NCBI GenBank assembly: GCA_020444515.1
Contig: JAHLKX010000012.1
Location: forward strand, 48,910-112,909
Length of the DNA stretch: 64,000 nt
Source: Bacteroidota bacterium
GTDB taxonomy: Bacteria > Bacteroidota > Bacteroidia > Bacteroidales > JAADJA01
Reading direction: 5' to 3'
Shown piece by piece: positions 1 through 8,733 of the stretch. A program made the position numbers and the translations under genes. The first letter of the stretch is position 1. Each line of letters starts with the position of its first letter. The notes under the pieces are model-generated. The model saw only the letters and a program-made list of their open reading frames with translations, did not search any database and was not told the origin of the DNA.

Positions 1-1
1 G

Positions 2-1483
2 AGGCCTGCAAACTTTGAAGCAAGATACCCAACAGGAACGCATGGCGGATCCGTTGCATTCTCAAATATCCGGTCCATCACTCCTGGAGGCGATGAAGTA
101 GCACCGCCTGTTTATTATTCCATTGGGCCCTTCCCCAGCACAGGAACCCTTAATGAAAGGACCAGAAGATCAGAAACCCTGGGTTATGATTATTCTGCTA
201 ATGACATTGCCTCTGATATGACGGATACAAGATTCATCACTCCAATGATCTTGTGGGAAAGCTACAACGACACATACAGTCAAATCATGATTGATTGGGT
301 TGCATACCAGGATTACCAGGCTGGAGATTCCATTGTCGTCAGAAGCCATGTAATGAGTCAACCATTTTATCATGTTTTGAGCGAAGATTTAACTTCAGGT
401 GATACATTGCAGGTGCAGGACATCATTACTACCAAGTTGTTCATTGGTATCGAAGATGAAGTATATATGACCCTTGAGGGAATTGATTTCGCTGCTAATC
501 CGGAATGGTTTCTTATTTCCGACAGACTTAATAATGGTGTTGAGGGAATAGTTCAATGCCTGGCTTATTCTGCAGAAGGCAATTATTTATGGGTTGGAAC
601 AGCCGAAGGTAAACTTTACAGAATTTCAGGAATTGCATATGCTTACGATTACGATAAGGCAGATGTCAACAGTTCCAATTGTGTTATTGCCACTACAGAA
701 GTACCCCTTGGAGAAGACAATACGCAAATTGTCACTTCCATTTCAGTTGATCCGAAAGATCCAGATAAAGTGCTGGTTACCCTTGGCAATTACGGTAATA
801 CCCAATACGTGTATTATAGTACGGATGGAACATCTGATGCTCCGGATTTCGCATCGGTCCAGGGGAATTTACCTGCTGTCCCTGTATATGCTTCATTACT
901 GGAATTTGATGCTGATACAGATGCTGCTTTGATTGGTACAGAAATGGGACTTTATGCATCCGATAACATAGGATCAGGAGAATGGTATTATGCTTCAGAG
1001 GAGATGGGTGAGGTACCGGTAATGGCCATTAAACAGCAAACCCTTTGGAAAGGAACTTTTACCATTAAATTTACAGATCCAGGAACAGGACAGGCTTTTT
1101 ATGAAACCTATCCGGGAATTGAGAACTATCAAGATATTTTTGTTGCAACCTATGGTCGTGGTGTATTCAAATATGATGTGGATGCTGTGGGAATTGAGGA
1201 AAACCCTGTTGAAAACAGTGTGGCCAAAATTCAATTTGAGGTATTCCCCAATCCGGCTTCTGACAATATTTCAATTCAGGTGTATTTGGCACAACGAGCT
1301 GATATGCAAATCAGTATTTACGATCTTGCTGGCAAACAGGTTATGTTGCAACAAATGGGTATGACACCAGTTGGTAAACATGACATTCCTGTTAATGTAT
1401 CTGATCTTCAAAAAGGAACATACCTGATGAAAGTAATTGCTGGTGATAAGGTTGGAACCAGTAAATTAGTAGTGATTAAATAA
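2..1483 (+). CDS. T9SS-exported propeller-like protein, 5' end outside the window
   Basis: The frame is open from the first bases of the window with no good start, so the gene begins upstream and only its last 493 codons are seen. The visible part has short strand-rich stretches of the BNR/Vps10 propeller kind, such as VGTAEGKLYRI and FVATYGRGVFKYD, which in secreted proteins usually form a beta-propeller. The last 80 residues are a T9SS type A sorting domain: it opens with VFPNPASD, has a middle ISIYDLAGK strand and ends in KLVVIK. The protein should therefore be exported across the outer membrane and anchored or released there. The next gene starts 32 bp downstream on the same strand, so the two are probably co-transcribed. 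The substrate or ligand is unknown. Confidence 0.8.
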   Translation, partial: RPANFEARYPTGTHGGSVAFSNIRSITPGGDEVAPPVYYSIGPFPSTGTLNERTRRSETLGYDYSANDIASDMTDTRFITPMILWESYNDTYSQIMIDWVAYQDYQAGDSIVVRSHVMSQPFYHVLSEDLTSGDTLQVQDIITTKLFIGIEDEVYMTLEGIDFAANPEWFLISDRLNNGVEGIVQCLAYSAEGNYLWVGTAEGKLYRISGIAYAYDYDKADVNSSNCVIATTEVPLGEDNTQIVTSISVDPKDPDKVLVTLGNYGNTQYVYYSTDGTSDAPDFASVQGNLPAVPVYASLLEFDADTDAALIGTEMGLYASDNIGSGEWYYASEEMGEVPVMAIKQQTLWKGTFTIKFTDPGTGQAFYETYPGIENYQDIFVATYGRGVFKYDVDAVGIEENPVENSVAKIQFEVFPNPASDNISIQVYLAQRADMQISIYDLAGKQVMLQQMGMTPVGKHDIPVNVSDLQKGTYLMKVIAGDKVGTSKLVVIK

Positions 1484-1515
1484 ATAAGAACGTTTATAAA
1501 GAAAAAAATAAAGTG

Positions 1516-3012
1516 ATGAAAAAATTACTTTTAACAAAAGTTTTAGTGATTCTAGCCATTTTCCTTGCGGCACAAACAGATATATTGCCTCCTGTTTTGG
1601 TGAGCCCAACTGATGGTGACGATGACCAGGTGCCTGATGTGGAACTTGATTGGTATGCTGCCAGTGGTATAGGTGAAGTTTCTTATGAATTGCAATTGGA
1701 TACATCTGCGGATTTTACAAATCCCATGGTTTCCAATGTGGATGTGAGCTCCCTGAAAACAGCTGATCTGCTGTTTGGGACAACCTATTACTGGAGAGTC
1801 AGGGCAACGGATGATCTTGGAACCAGTGACTGGTCAGATACTTTTAGTTTTATAACCTTTGATCAGTTTGATCTGTCTAAACCGAATGATGGATCAACCG
1901 CTATTGCTCCGCGTATAAGGTTAATCTGGAAAGCTAAATTAGGAGCCGTTTCTATTACCGGTATAACACATTATGATTATCAGATCAGTCTGGATACAAA
2001 TTTTACTACATTATATGCTTCTGGCGCTGTTCCATTTGGCACGTTTCCAGCAGATACTGCAGCCTACTACGCATGGGTAGGTCAATTAGATTTTGACACG
2101 ACTTATTACTGGAGAGCCAGGGCAAGGCATAGCCAGGATGAATCAATGTGGTCGGAACGATTCTCTTTTACCACTGTTGATTTCGTCACTCAAGTAGCAC
2201 CTGTCGATAATGCAACTGATCAAATGATAGATGTTACACTTGAATGGGATGAAATGGAAGGTGCTTTTGAATATATTTATGAATTCTGCACCGATCCAAC
2301 TTTCACAATTCCCTGTACGAATATCAGTGAAACCAATACGGCCCATCCACAAGGTGTTATGTTTGGGACTACCTATTATTGGAGAGTCAAAGCATCCCAT
2401 ACGCAGGATACCAGCGAATGGTCACCTACCTGGAGTTTTGAAACCATCAATACCGTATATCCCTCAAGCCCTGCCAATAATTCCTATGTAGATGATATGT
2501 TTCCCACACTGGAATGGGAACCTATTACAGGTGTGGCCGGATTAGAGATTCTTTTTGATGTATCAGAAAATTTCGATAATGATCCGGAATTATTTGAAAT
2601 TGAAGGCGAAGAAAGCAGTTATGATATTCTGGGAGCCCTTGAATATGATCAAACCTATTTTTGGAAATTAAGAGCTTTTGAAAACGGAGATACGACAAAC
2701 TGGAGTGATACATGGAGTTTCACCATTGGAGTTTCAGGTATAGGAGATATTTTTGATCAAAATTCGCTTCAGATTTATCCAAATCCTGCTCAAAATGTAT
2801 TGTACATTAAATCTCTGAATTCCAATTTCAATAAGGCCGAATTGACTGTTTCCAATCTTTTGGGCCAGTCAATTTTAAGTCAGGAGTTGAATTTCGATCA
2901 GCCCAATGCAAAAGAGACCATTTCAATGGAAGCATTGGATAACGGATTGTATATTTTACAAATCAAATCCGGTGAATCAACCTATTCAAAGAAAATCATT
3001 GTAGAAAAGTAA
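1516..3012 (+). CDS. T9SS-exported protein with four fibronectin III-like repeats
   Basis: This 498-residue protein starts with a signal peptide (MKKLLLTKVLVILAIFLAAQ). The ATG at 1516 is preferred over the in-frame GTG at 1513. Four repeats of about 95 residues follow, each built around a TTYYWRVRA-type strand and closed by a W-S-x-T/P-x-S-F strand, as in fibronectin type III or Ig-like domains of surface proteins. The repeats begin near residues 25, 120, 220 and 320. The C-terminal 80 residues form a T9SS type A sorting domain (IYPNPAQN, LLGQS, KKIIVEK). No catalytic motif is visible, so a binding or spacer role is likely. It lies 32 bp behind another T9SS gene and is followed by a good terminator. 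Confidence 0.82.
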   Translation: MKKLLLTKVLVILAIFLAAQTDILPPVLVSPTDGDDDQVPDVELDWYAASGIGEVSYELQLDTSADFTNPMVSNVDVSSLKTADLLFGTTYYWRVRATDDLGTSDWSDTFSFITFDQFDLSKPNDGSTAIAPRIRLIWKAKLGAVSITGITHYDYQISLDTNFTTLYASGAVPFGTFPADTAAYYAWVGQLDFDTTYYWRARARHSQDESMWSERFSFTTVDFVTQVAPVDNATDQMIDVTLEWDEMEGAFEYIYEFCTDPTFTIPCTNISETNTAHPQGVMFGTTYYWRVKASHTQDTSEWSPTWSFETINTVYPSSPANNSYVDDMFPTLEWEPITGVAGLEILFDVSENFDNDPELFEIEGEESSYDILGALEYDQTYFWKLRAFENGDTTNWSDTWSFTIGVSGIGDIFDQNSLQIYPNPAQNVLYIKSLNSNFNKAELTVSNLLGQSILSQELNFDQPNAKETISMEALDNGLYILQIKSGESTYSKKIIVEK

Positions 3013-3038
3013 ACGGGAGAGAGTCGACCCGTATCTTT

Positions 3039-3080
3039 AAAAGCCGGTGGATATTCATTTATTCGCCGGCTTTTACATTT
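3039..3080 (+). terminator. Rho-independent terminator
   Basis: The arms at 3039-3049 (AAAAGCCGGTG) and 3064-3074 (CGCCGGCTTTT) pair over 11 positions with one G-T wobble, and a T-rich stretch follows. It lies 27 bp after the stop of the fibronectin-like gene. Confidence 0.75.
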
Positions 3081-3141
3081 TAGAATAAGACAAAGTTGTC
3101 CGACAACAGCAAAGATGACATCGGCAATTTTTTAGAATGGA

Positions 3142-3888
3142 TTAGTTGTAACGCTTTCCAAAATTAAAATTAATATAGAGGGTAAGAAAGAAATAATTGG
3201 GATCATTGAGCGCCATCAATGGAACTGGACGGGGAAATATGTCTAGCATCGCACCAACTTCAAGAGATTTAAGTTTATTACGGTAAGAAGCATAATCAAA
3301 GTCAAGTCCTACTTTTCCGTGCAAGCCCGGAAAAAAATCCAGCTCATTGAAACCCTTTGTGAAGGGAGCCCGGCCGAAAATATTATCCACAAAATGTTCA
3401 TCTGGATCATACCGTTCTTCCGTAATATTATATTCATAGATAACCGGGGAAGCATTTAGAATATAGAGGTAAATCGGTTTACCAATGGCTAGAGAAACAC
3501 CACCCATGTAAAAGAATCGAAGCTCAACACCACCCCAATAGGGTTTGCGGTTCAATTGATGATGAACACCATAGGTGCCGCGAAATACAAAAACAGAATT
3601 CAATTTACCGTAAATATAACTTTTTGAATTGGTGAAATAGGGGTTGATGGTTCGGATTTGTCTGAGTGATTGCATTTCAACCATTTCAATAACAATCATC
3701 CTTCGCTTAAAGGCTGTTTTGTTATATCCCTGGCTGTATTTGATCCCCCACCCCTGTGTGTGAAAAATAACCCCAAAACTACGCTCCTTCATGAGGATAA
3801 TATTTTTGGACGTATCAATCACAGGCTCTGTTTGAGCCATCAGTTGAACCATGAAAAATGATAAAAAAGCCAGTATAATTATTCGCAT
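3142..3888 (-). CDS. Conserved outer-membrane-type protein, function unknown
   Basis: This 248-residue protein begins with a clear signal peptide (MRIIILAFLSFFMVQLMAQ) and ends in alternating aromatic and polar residues (FFLTLYINFNFGKRYN), a common end for small outer-membrane beta-barrels. The middle contains glycine- and aromatic-rich strands such as YWGGVELRFFYMGG. It resembles hypothetical Bacteroidota envelope proteins, but I cannot name a family. It converges on the fibronectin-like gene. No TAnnTTTG promoter was found just upstream. An outer-membrane location is inferred from the strand pattern, not shown. Confidence 0.6.
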   Translation of the reverse strand: MRIIILAFLSFFMVQLMAQTEPVIDTSKNIILMKERSFGVIFHTQGWGIKYSQGYNKTAFKRRMIVIEMVEMQSLRQIRTINPYFTNSKSYIYGKLNSVFVFRGTYGVHHQLNRKPYWGGVELRFFYMGGVSLAIGKPIYLYILNASPVIYEYNITEERYDPDEHFVDNIFGRAPFTKGFNELDFFPGLHGKVGLDFDYASYRNKLKSLEVGAMLDIFPRPVPLMALNDPNYFFLTLYINFNFGKRYN

Positions 3889-4010
3889 TCCCAGAAATCT
3901 AATCAGTAATAACAGGATAACAGACCGCTCTAAAATAAAAAATATTTACCAGATAACGAAATCCGATAAATATATATTTTGCGAAGAAGCTGGCAAGTAA
4001 CGATAAATGG

Positions 4011-4148
4011 CTAGTACCTTCTCTCGATTTGGAATTTTTTGGCCTCCCCATATGCAGGGCAACTTTCGGCCGATTTACATGAATGCATCATAATTCCGAT
4101 GGTAATAACTGCCAGGATAAGGACGATGACTCTTTTCATAGTTTTCAT
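4011..4148 (-). CDS. Very small lipoprotein
   Basis: This ORF of 45 codons (or 42 from the second ATG at 4139) reads MKRVIVLILAVITIG and then MMHSCKSAES, which is a short hydrophobic signal followed by a lipobox-like Cys. The mature part is only about 24 residues, with a CPAYGEAKKF segment and a basic end (IERRY). Tiny lipoproteins of this style occur in Bacteroidota, but no function can be given. A TATCTTTG element, matching the -7 consensus, lies 10 bp upstream of the first ATG, which supports real expression. It is divergent from the uracil-DNA glycosylase gene. Confidence 0.55.
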   Translation of the reverse strand: MKTMKRVIVLILAVITIGIMMHSCKSAESCPAYGEAKKFQIERRY

Positions 4149-4158
4149 TTGTCGTTTA

Positions 4159-4166
4159 CAAAGATA
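4159..4166 (-). promoter_or_regulatory. -7 promoter element of the small lipoprotein
   Basis: On the minus strand this reads TATCTTTG, a full match to the Bacteroidota -7 consensus TAnnTTTG. It sits 10 bp before the first ATG. No good TTTG was seen 19-21 bp further upstream. Confidence 0.45.
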
Positions 4167-4203
4167 AAATTATTTTAGAATTTTAGCTTTTGTTAATAAA
4201 ACT

Positions 4204-4211
4204 TAAATTTG
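4204..4211 (+). promoter_or_regulatory. Possible -7 element for ung
   Basis: TAAATTTG matches TAnnTTTG and would give a leader of about 45 bases before the ATG at 4265. The -33 element is not recognisable, so this is tentative. Confidence 0.35.
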
Positions 4212-4264
4212 AGGGCCTTATTGCAATTAATCTGCCACAATGTATTTTAACAAATGATACCATT

Positions 4265-4942
4265 ATGAGCAACATCAATCCTGTTATTGAAAAAAGCTGG
4301 TTATCTGCACTTTATGGAGAATTTTCGAGTTCTTATTTTTCAGACTTAAAAAATTTCCTTTTGGAGGAAAAAAAGAAATTTCGAATTTACCCTCCGGGAT
4401 CGGAGATTTTCGCTGCTTTTAACTATACCCCATTCGATGAAGTTAAAGTGGTCATCCTGGGTCAGGACCCATATCATGGTCCCGGCCAGGCCAATGGACT
4501 ATGTTTCTCGGTACATGATGGTATTCGTAAACCTCCTTCTTTACAAAATATTTTCAAGGAATTGAAAAATGACCTTGATATACCGATACCACAAAATGGC
4601 AACCTTGAAAAATGGGCACGACAGGGCGTTCTTCTATTGAATGCAACATTAACTGTAAGGGCTGGTCAGGCTGGTTCACACCAGGGACAGGGATGGGAAT
4701 CATTTACCGATGCTGCCATCCAAAAGCTTTCTGAAGAAAAAAAACACCTCGTTTTCATTCTGTGGGGTAAATTTGCCCAGGCAAAAGAAGCCATGATCGA
4801 TCCTTTCAAGCACCATATCATCAAATCAGCGCACCCTTCACCATTTTCAGCCGACCGTGGTTTCTTTGGCAGCAAACCTTTCTCTAAAACAAATGATTAT
4901 CTGCGGTCTCACCAAATTCCCGAAATTGACTGGCACTTATAA
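4265..4942 (+). CDS. ung: Uracil-DNA glycosylase, family 1
   Basis: The product is a 225-residue cytoplasmic base-excision repair enzyme that removes uracil from DNA. The water-activating motif GQDPYHGPGQANG carries the catalytic Asp at about residue 68. The second motif, HPSPFSADRGFFG, carries the catalytic His at about residue 190. The uracil-binding LLLNATLTVRAG segment lies between them. The frame is open further upstream, but the ATG at 4265 gives the usual family length and the common MSNINPVIEKSW beginning, while the 25-residue extension is unlike the family. A possible -7 box lies at 4204-4211. The gene is single, with no obvious operon partner, and converges on the glutathione peroxidase gene. 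Confidence 0.95.
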   Translation: MSNINPVIEKSWLSALYGEFSSSYFSDLKNFLLEEKKKFRIYPPGSEIFAAFNYTPFDEVKVVILGQDPYHGPGQANGLCFSVHDGIRKPPSLQNIFKELKNDLDIPIPQNGNLEKWARQGVLLLNATLTVRAGQAGSHQGQGWESFTDAAIQKLSEEKKHLVFILWGKFAQAKEAMIDPFKHHIIKSAHPSPFSADRGFFGSKPFSKTNDYLRSHQIPEIDWHL

Positions 4943-4944
4943 AA

Positions 4945-4972
4945 AACCAGAGAAGTATGCACTCCCCTGGTT
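4945..4972. terminator. Possible terminator between convergent genes
   Basis: The arms AACCAG (4945-4950) and CTGGTT (4967-4972) pair, with A-rich runs on the left and right that give U tracts in either direction. The stem is short, so the call is weak. Confidence 0.35.
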
Positions 4973-5000
4973 CTAAAAAAGTATGAGAAAACTATTTATC

Positions 5001-5549
5001 CTAACTTTTGATCCAATCAATGATTTTATCTGATAGAGGGTCTTCTTTGGGTTTTGCATAATCCACAAGATGTCCTTTATCATCAATCATGTACTTCTGA
5101 AAATTCCAACTGACTTCCGAATCCATAACACCATTTTCAGCTTTTGAAGTAAGCCACTGGTAGAGTGGATGAATGTCATCGCCTTTCACTGAAATTTTTG
5201 CCATCATCGGGAAAGATACACCATAATTTATTTCACAAAATTCTTTTATTTCTTCGTTGGTACCGGGCTCTTGATTCATGAAATTATTGGCTGGAAAACC
5301 GATAATCACAAAATCTTCACCTCCATATTGCTGATACAGCGATTCCAGATCTTTGTACTGTGGCGTTAATCCACATTTTGAAGCTGTATTGACTACCAAT
5401 ACTTTTTTACCTTTAAAATCCGAGAGGTCCAGATCTTTTCCATCAATGGTTTTTACTGTGAAATCGTAAAATGTCTTCTCTTGTGCTTGCATAATATGGA
5501 TCGTATTTAAAACAAAGAAAATGGATAAAAAAAACGATATTTTTTTCAT
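5001..5549 (-). CDS. Exported glutathione peroxidase-type thiol peroxidase
   Basis: This 182-residue protein has a signal peptide (cut near AQEK, residue 22) and a glutathione peroxidase fold that reduces hydroperoxides, probably in the periplasm. The peroxidatic Cys is residue 59 in NTASKCG, and the Trp/Asn pair is at about 148-149 in WNFQKY. A second Cys at about 105 (EFCEINYG) is where the resolving Cys of thioredoxin-dependent members lies. The usual FPCNQF motif is FPANNF here, so the loop Cys and the catalytic Gln are replaced by Ala and Asn. I believe this form is common in Bacteroidota. The electron donor is more likely thioredoxin than glutathione (family knowledge). It is a stand-alone gene that converges on ung. 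Confidence 0.88.
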   Translation of the reverse strand: MKKISFFLSIFFVLNTIHIMQAQEKTFYDFTVKTIDGKDLDLSDFKGKKVLVVNTASKCGLTPQYKDLESLYQQYGGEDFVIIGFPANNFMNQEPGTNEEIKEFCEINYGVSFPMMAKISVKGDDIHPLYQWLTSKAENGVMDSEVSWNFQKYMIDDKGHLVDYAKPKEDPLSDKIIDWIKS

Positions 5550-5641
5550 GTTGATTCTAATTTAAACATTTGAATATATTAAACACCATCCCGATTAACT
5601 TGTTCAACCTGGAACGGAGTCTGACATTACTTAACATTTTT

Positions 5642-5649
5642 TACTTTCG
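5642..5649 (+). promoter_or_regulatory. Possible -7 element of the MATE gene
   Basis: TACTTTCG is one base from TAnnTTTG and ends 17 bp before the ATG at 5667. No -33 element was found. The match is weak. Confidence 0.3.
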
Positions 5650-5666
5650 CAGGGTAAAATAGAAGC

Positions 5667-6965
5667 ATGAACAAGCAAATTCTCCATTTGGCCATACCCA
5701 ATATCATTAGCAATATTACAGTTCCATTGTTGGGCATGGTTGACCTCGCCATTATGGGTCACCTCGAATCGGAGATATACATTGGTGCCATTGCCCTTGG
5801 CGGGATGATCTTTAATTTCATTTATGCATTTTTCAGTTTCTTGCGAATGGGTACCAGCGGGTTTACTGCACAGGCCTTTGGTGAGAATAATAAAAAAGAG
5901 ATCATTTTAATGTTGGGAAGAGCCATGCTGTTTGGGATGGTTGGAGGTTTACTTATTATTTTACTCCAGTATCCGATTGATCAATTCAGCTTTTTCCTGT
6001 TGGATGGATCAAATGAGGTAGAGTCACTGGCGCGTGAATATTTTTATATTCGGATATATGCAGCACCGGCTTCGCTGGGGATTATGGCCCTGTCAGGATG
6101 GTTTACCGGGATGCAAAATGCCAGATACCCAATGTATGTGGCTATTTTTATAAACATCATTAATATCGGAGCCAATTTATTTTTTGTTTATGAAATGGGC
6201 ATGAAATCGGAAGGCGTTGCATGGGGAACCCTAATCGCTCAATATCTTGGGTTCGCGTTGGGAATCATTCTTTTTTTCAAGAAATACAAAAATCTGTTCA
6301 TTTTCTGGATCGGTGACGATTTGTTGGATGCTCAAAAGCTTAAACGATTTTTCAAGGTTAATACGGATATTATCATTCGCACCTTGTGTCTCATTTTTGT
6401 TTTTGCCTTTTTTACCGCACAATCAGCCAAAATTAATGACACCATCCTGGCTGTAAATACTGTGCTTTTGCAATATCTATTCGTCTTTTCCTACCTGACC
6501 GATGGATTTGCATATGCCGCTGAGGCATTGGTTGGTCGATTTACCGGCTCAAAAAATCTGTACAATCTCAAAAAAGCAATCCGCTTATTATTTATGTGGG
6601 GACTGATTATCAGCATACCGTTTTCTCTGAGCTATTTTGCCGGTGGTGATTTACTGTTGTATTTGCTGACGAATAACCAGGAAGTGATCGATGCGGCTTC
6701 GCCCTATCTTTTCTGGATCGGAACGGTGCCGGTTGTTACATTCGCCGCTTTTATCTGGGATGGCATTTATATCGGCGCTACGGCTTCGGTTGCCATGCGG
6801 AATACTTTGCTACTCTCTACCTTTGTCATTTTTGTGCCAGCTTATTATTTACTCAATGGCCCCCTGGGAAATCATGGCCTCTGGTTCGCCATGATCTTAT
6901 TTATGCTCAGTCGCGGCATTCTACTTACGATTTTTGCCCCAAAAAGCATCCTAACATTTCCATAA
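5667..6965 (+). CDS. MATE-family exporter (DinF-like)
   Basis: This 432-residue integral inner-membrane protein has about twelve hydrophobic segments in two similar halves. It begins with the MATE-like MNKQILHLAIPNIISN followed by VPLLGMVDLAIMGHL. Such transporters export drugs or metabolites by sodium or proton antiport. Typical features are the small-residue-rich first helix and the GFAYAAEALVGRF segment in the second half, which is characteristic of the DinF branch. The length is normal for the family. The gene stands alone with a divergent neighbour on the left and a convergent gene on the right. The substrate cannot be predicted. Confidence 0.9.
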   Translation: MNKQILHLAIPNIISNITVPLLGMVDLAIMGHLESEIYIGAIALGGMIFNFIYAFFSFLRMGTSGFTAQAFGENNKKEIILMLGRAMLFGMVGGLLIILLQYPIDQFSFFLLDGSNEVESLAREYFYIRIYAAPASLGIMALSGWFTGMQNARYPMYVAIFINIINIGANLFFVYEMGMKSEGVAWGTLIAQYLGFALGIILFFKKYKNLFIFWIGDDLLDAQKLKRFFKVNTDIIIRTLCLIFVFAFFTAQSAKINDTILAVNTVLLQYLFVFSYLTDGFAYAAEALVGRFTGSKNLYNLKKAIRLLFMWGLIISIPFSLSYFAGGDLLLYLLTNNQEVIDAASPYLFWIGTVPVVTFAAFIWDGIYIGATASVAMRNTLLLSTFVIFVPAYYLLNGPLGNHGLWFAMILFMLSRGILLTIFAPKSILTFP

Positions 6966-7078
6966 CAAAAAGATATTATGTTTTGGCAGAAAGTAGATGA
7001 TTTCGATGCGTCTCTAAAGCGATTTTTTTTGCCAGAACTCAGAGATTAACTTCAACCATCCAACTTAGAACTATATTT

Positions 7079-8638
7079 CTACCACCAAACCTGCTCCCCT
7101 TCGTCGTTGATCGTAAAAATCCGCTCTTCTTTCCTTGAGCCTTCTTCTACCAGCCAGTAAATGGCATTGGAAGGTACATTTTTATACACCAAAGCTTCAT
7201 CCCCGGCGATTCTTTTACCCGCCTCAACCCACTTATCATTCCAATAATACAAAATATACGTCTTTCCGGTATTGAATTCAGCATGCTCAATAAAGTCTGT
7301 TGTTTCTTTGGTGATCCTTTTGGTTGTGGAATACAATTTTACATCAATTCTATTATTACCATCCGGATCTTTAGCGTCCATATTCCCATCTTTTGTTAAT
7401 ATGAAAGGAAAGCCTGCGGGAACAATTTGTTTATCGATGTAAAATCCCGGCAGGTAAGCGACATCCAATCCCATTTTTGAATAGGATGCCCTGTTTCCAT
7501 ACAAGCGGGTATAAGCGATGGCCTTCCACTCACCCGAGTTAAATACACAGATATATGCAAAATGGGTACTATCCGGAACGCCTCTTGCCAATTCGATTTT
7601 TAATGTTTTTGTAGGTACATATTCCGGGGTCACATCCCGGATACTATTGCTGTTCAGATAGGGTGGTGCCTTTTCCCATTTTTCCATTTTTTCGGGTAAA
7701 CTATTTTGCTGAATGGCGTATGTTTTTCTGTAAACCTTTGCCATTTTATGTCCTAGTGAATAATCCCCAGGATTGGCTTCGCCTCCCATAAAAATAATGG
7801 TGCTGTCATTTTTATCCAAAATGGCATTCCACGCATGGTTGTTTCCGGTATTGGCCCAATAAGGTGTAAAATCACTCATGACCGGAATGCCCAACGCCCG
7901 CATGGCATAAATGGCCAGGTTGGTCATATCTTCACAGCGACCCATTTTTTGTGAGAGCATTTCCTGCAACCCCTGATCAGTGGGATGTTCATAATATCGT
8001 GGGTCGAATCGAAACCACGATTTAATATAATCATTCACATAACAGGCAGCTTCAATGGGATCGCTTGGATCTTTGATCGAATCCATCACCCAGGTCAATT
8101 CATTGATGAAATACTCGCGCCACTCCTCGATGGGTTCGTTGCTGCTGCGATAAGGAAGTATATATTCGCAAAATTGTTCAAAACTGAGATGCGCTGCCCA
8201 GGGATTCTCGTCCCAGGCCTTGTAGGCCAGGTTGATATTTTTAATGAGATAGTCAGCAGTTATCTCATTGTAATCATGGTAAAAGGTATCTTTTTCAAAA
8301 TGGATTTTACCCCTGTTATTTTCAATATCATCCCAACGATCCAGCAAAGCATCATAGTCCTCATAATCCAATACATTAAAGTCAACTTCAGCACCGGTTG
8401 AATCGACCAGTTTATACTCCAGGTAACCATGATTTTTCATATTCCCGATCAGAAAATAAGCCGCTTCTTCCCTGATCACATGACTTTCATTCTTAAAATG
8501 CTGGATCACTTTTTCCAGTTCAGATCGGTTATTCCCAGCCAGGTCAAGCACTTCTTTGACTTCTGCAGGAGGTTCAAATTCACGTGGACCACATGAAAAA
8601 AACAACATGAAAACGAATAGGTAATGGAATTTTCGCAT
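7079..8638 (-). CDS. Transglutaminase-like lipoprotein
   Basis: This 519-residue lipoprotein has a signal ending in LFFSCG, with the lipid-anchored Cys near residue 16. A transglutaminase-like core is visible: GRCEDMTNLAIYAMRALGI places the nucleophilic Cys near 235 and NNHAWNAI the His near 268. An acidic third residue is likely but not certain. Such domains act as papain-like proteases or amidases, and the real substrate is unknown. The N-terminal 200 residues and the strand-rich C-terminal 200 have no family I recognise. The start at 8638 is preferred over 8659, because 8659 lies inside the -7 promoter box TATCTTTG. It is divergent from the secreted endonuclease, with promoters only tens of bases apart. 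Confidence 0.8.
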   Translation of the reverse strand: MRKFHYLFVFMLFFSCGPREFEPPAEVKEVLDLAGNNRSELEKVIQHFKNESHVIREEAAYFLIGNMKNHGYLEYKLVDSTGAEVDFNVLDYEDYDALLDRWDDIENNRGKIHFEKDTFYHDYNEITADYLIKNINLAYKAWDENPWAAHLSFEQFCEYILPYRSSNEPIEEWREYFINELTWVMDSIKDPSDPIEAACYVNDYIKSWFRFDPRYYEHPTDQGLQEMLSQKMGRCEDMTNLAIYAMRALGIPVMSDFTPYWANTGNNHAWNAILDKNDSTIIFMGGEANPGDYSLGHKMAKVYRKTYAIQQNSLPEKMEKWEKAPPYLNSNSIRDVTPEYVPTKTLKIELARGVPDSTHFAYICVFNSGEWKAIAYTRLYGNRASYSKMGLDVAYLPGFYIDKQIVPAGFPFILTKDGNMDAKDPDGNNRIDVKLYSTTKRITKETTDFIEHAEFNTGKTYILYYWNDKWVEAGKRIAGDEALVYKNVPSNAIYWLVEEGSRKEERIFTINDEGEQVWW

Positions 8639-8658
8639 GACAGTACTATTGTATTTCA

Positions 8659-8666
8659 CAAAGATA
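8659..8666 (-). promoter_or_regulatory. -7 promoter element of the transglutaminase-like gene
   Basis: On the minus strand this reads TATCTTTG, a full TAnnTTTG match, 20 bp before the ATG at 8638. It excludes the upstream in-frame ATG at 8659 as the start. Confidence 0.55.
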
Positions 8667-8685
8667 TAAATAGTTGGAGAGGCAA

Positions 8686-8716
8686 TTTGAAAACCATTTC
8701 AGAAAGTGTAATTTTG
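8686..8716 (+). promoter_or_regulatory. Consensus Bacteroidota promoter of the endonuclease gene
   Basis: TTTG at 8686-8689 and TAATTTTG at 8709-8716 are separated by exactly 19 bp, matching the TTTG-N19-TAnnTTTG consensus. Transcription should start near 8722, which rules out the in-frame ATGs at 8674 and 8719 and points to 8734. Confidence 0.75.
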
Positions 8717-8733
8717 CAATGAAATTTAATATC

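Noticed and set aside
6978..7049. 23-codon open frame after the MATE gene
   Set aside because: Too short, no promoter or signal, no recognisable motif; may be chance.
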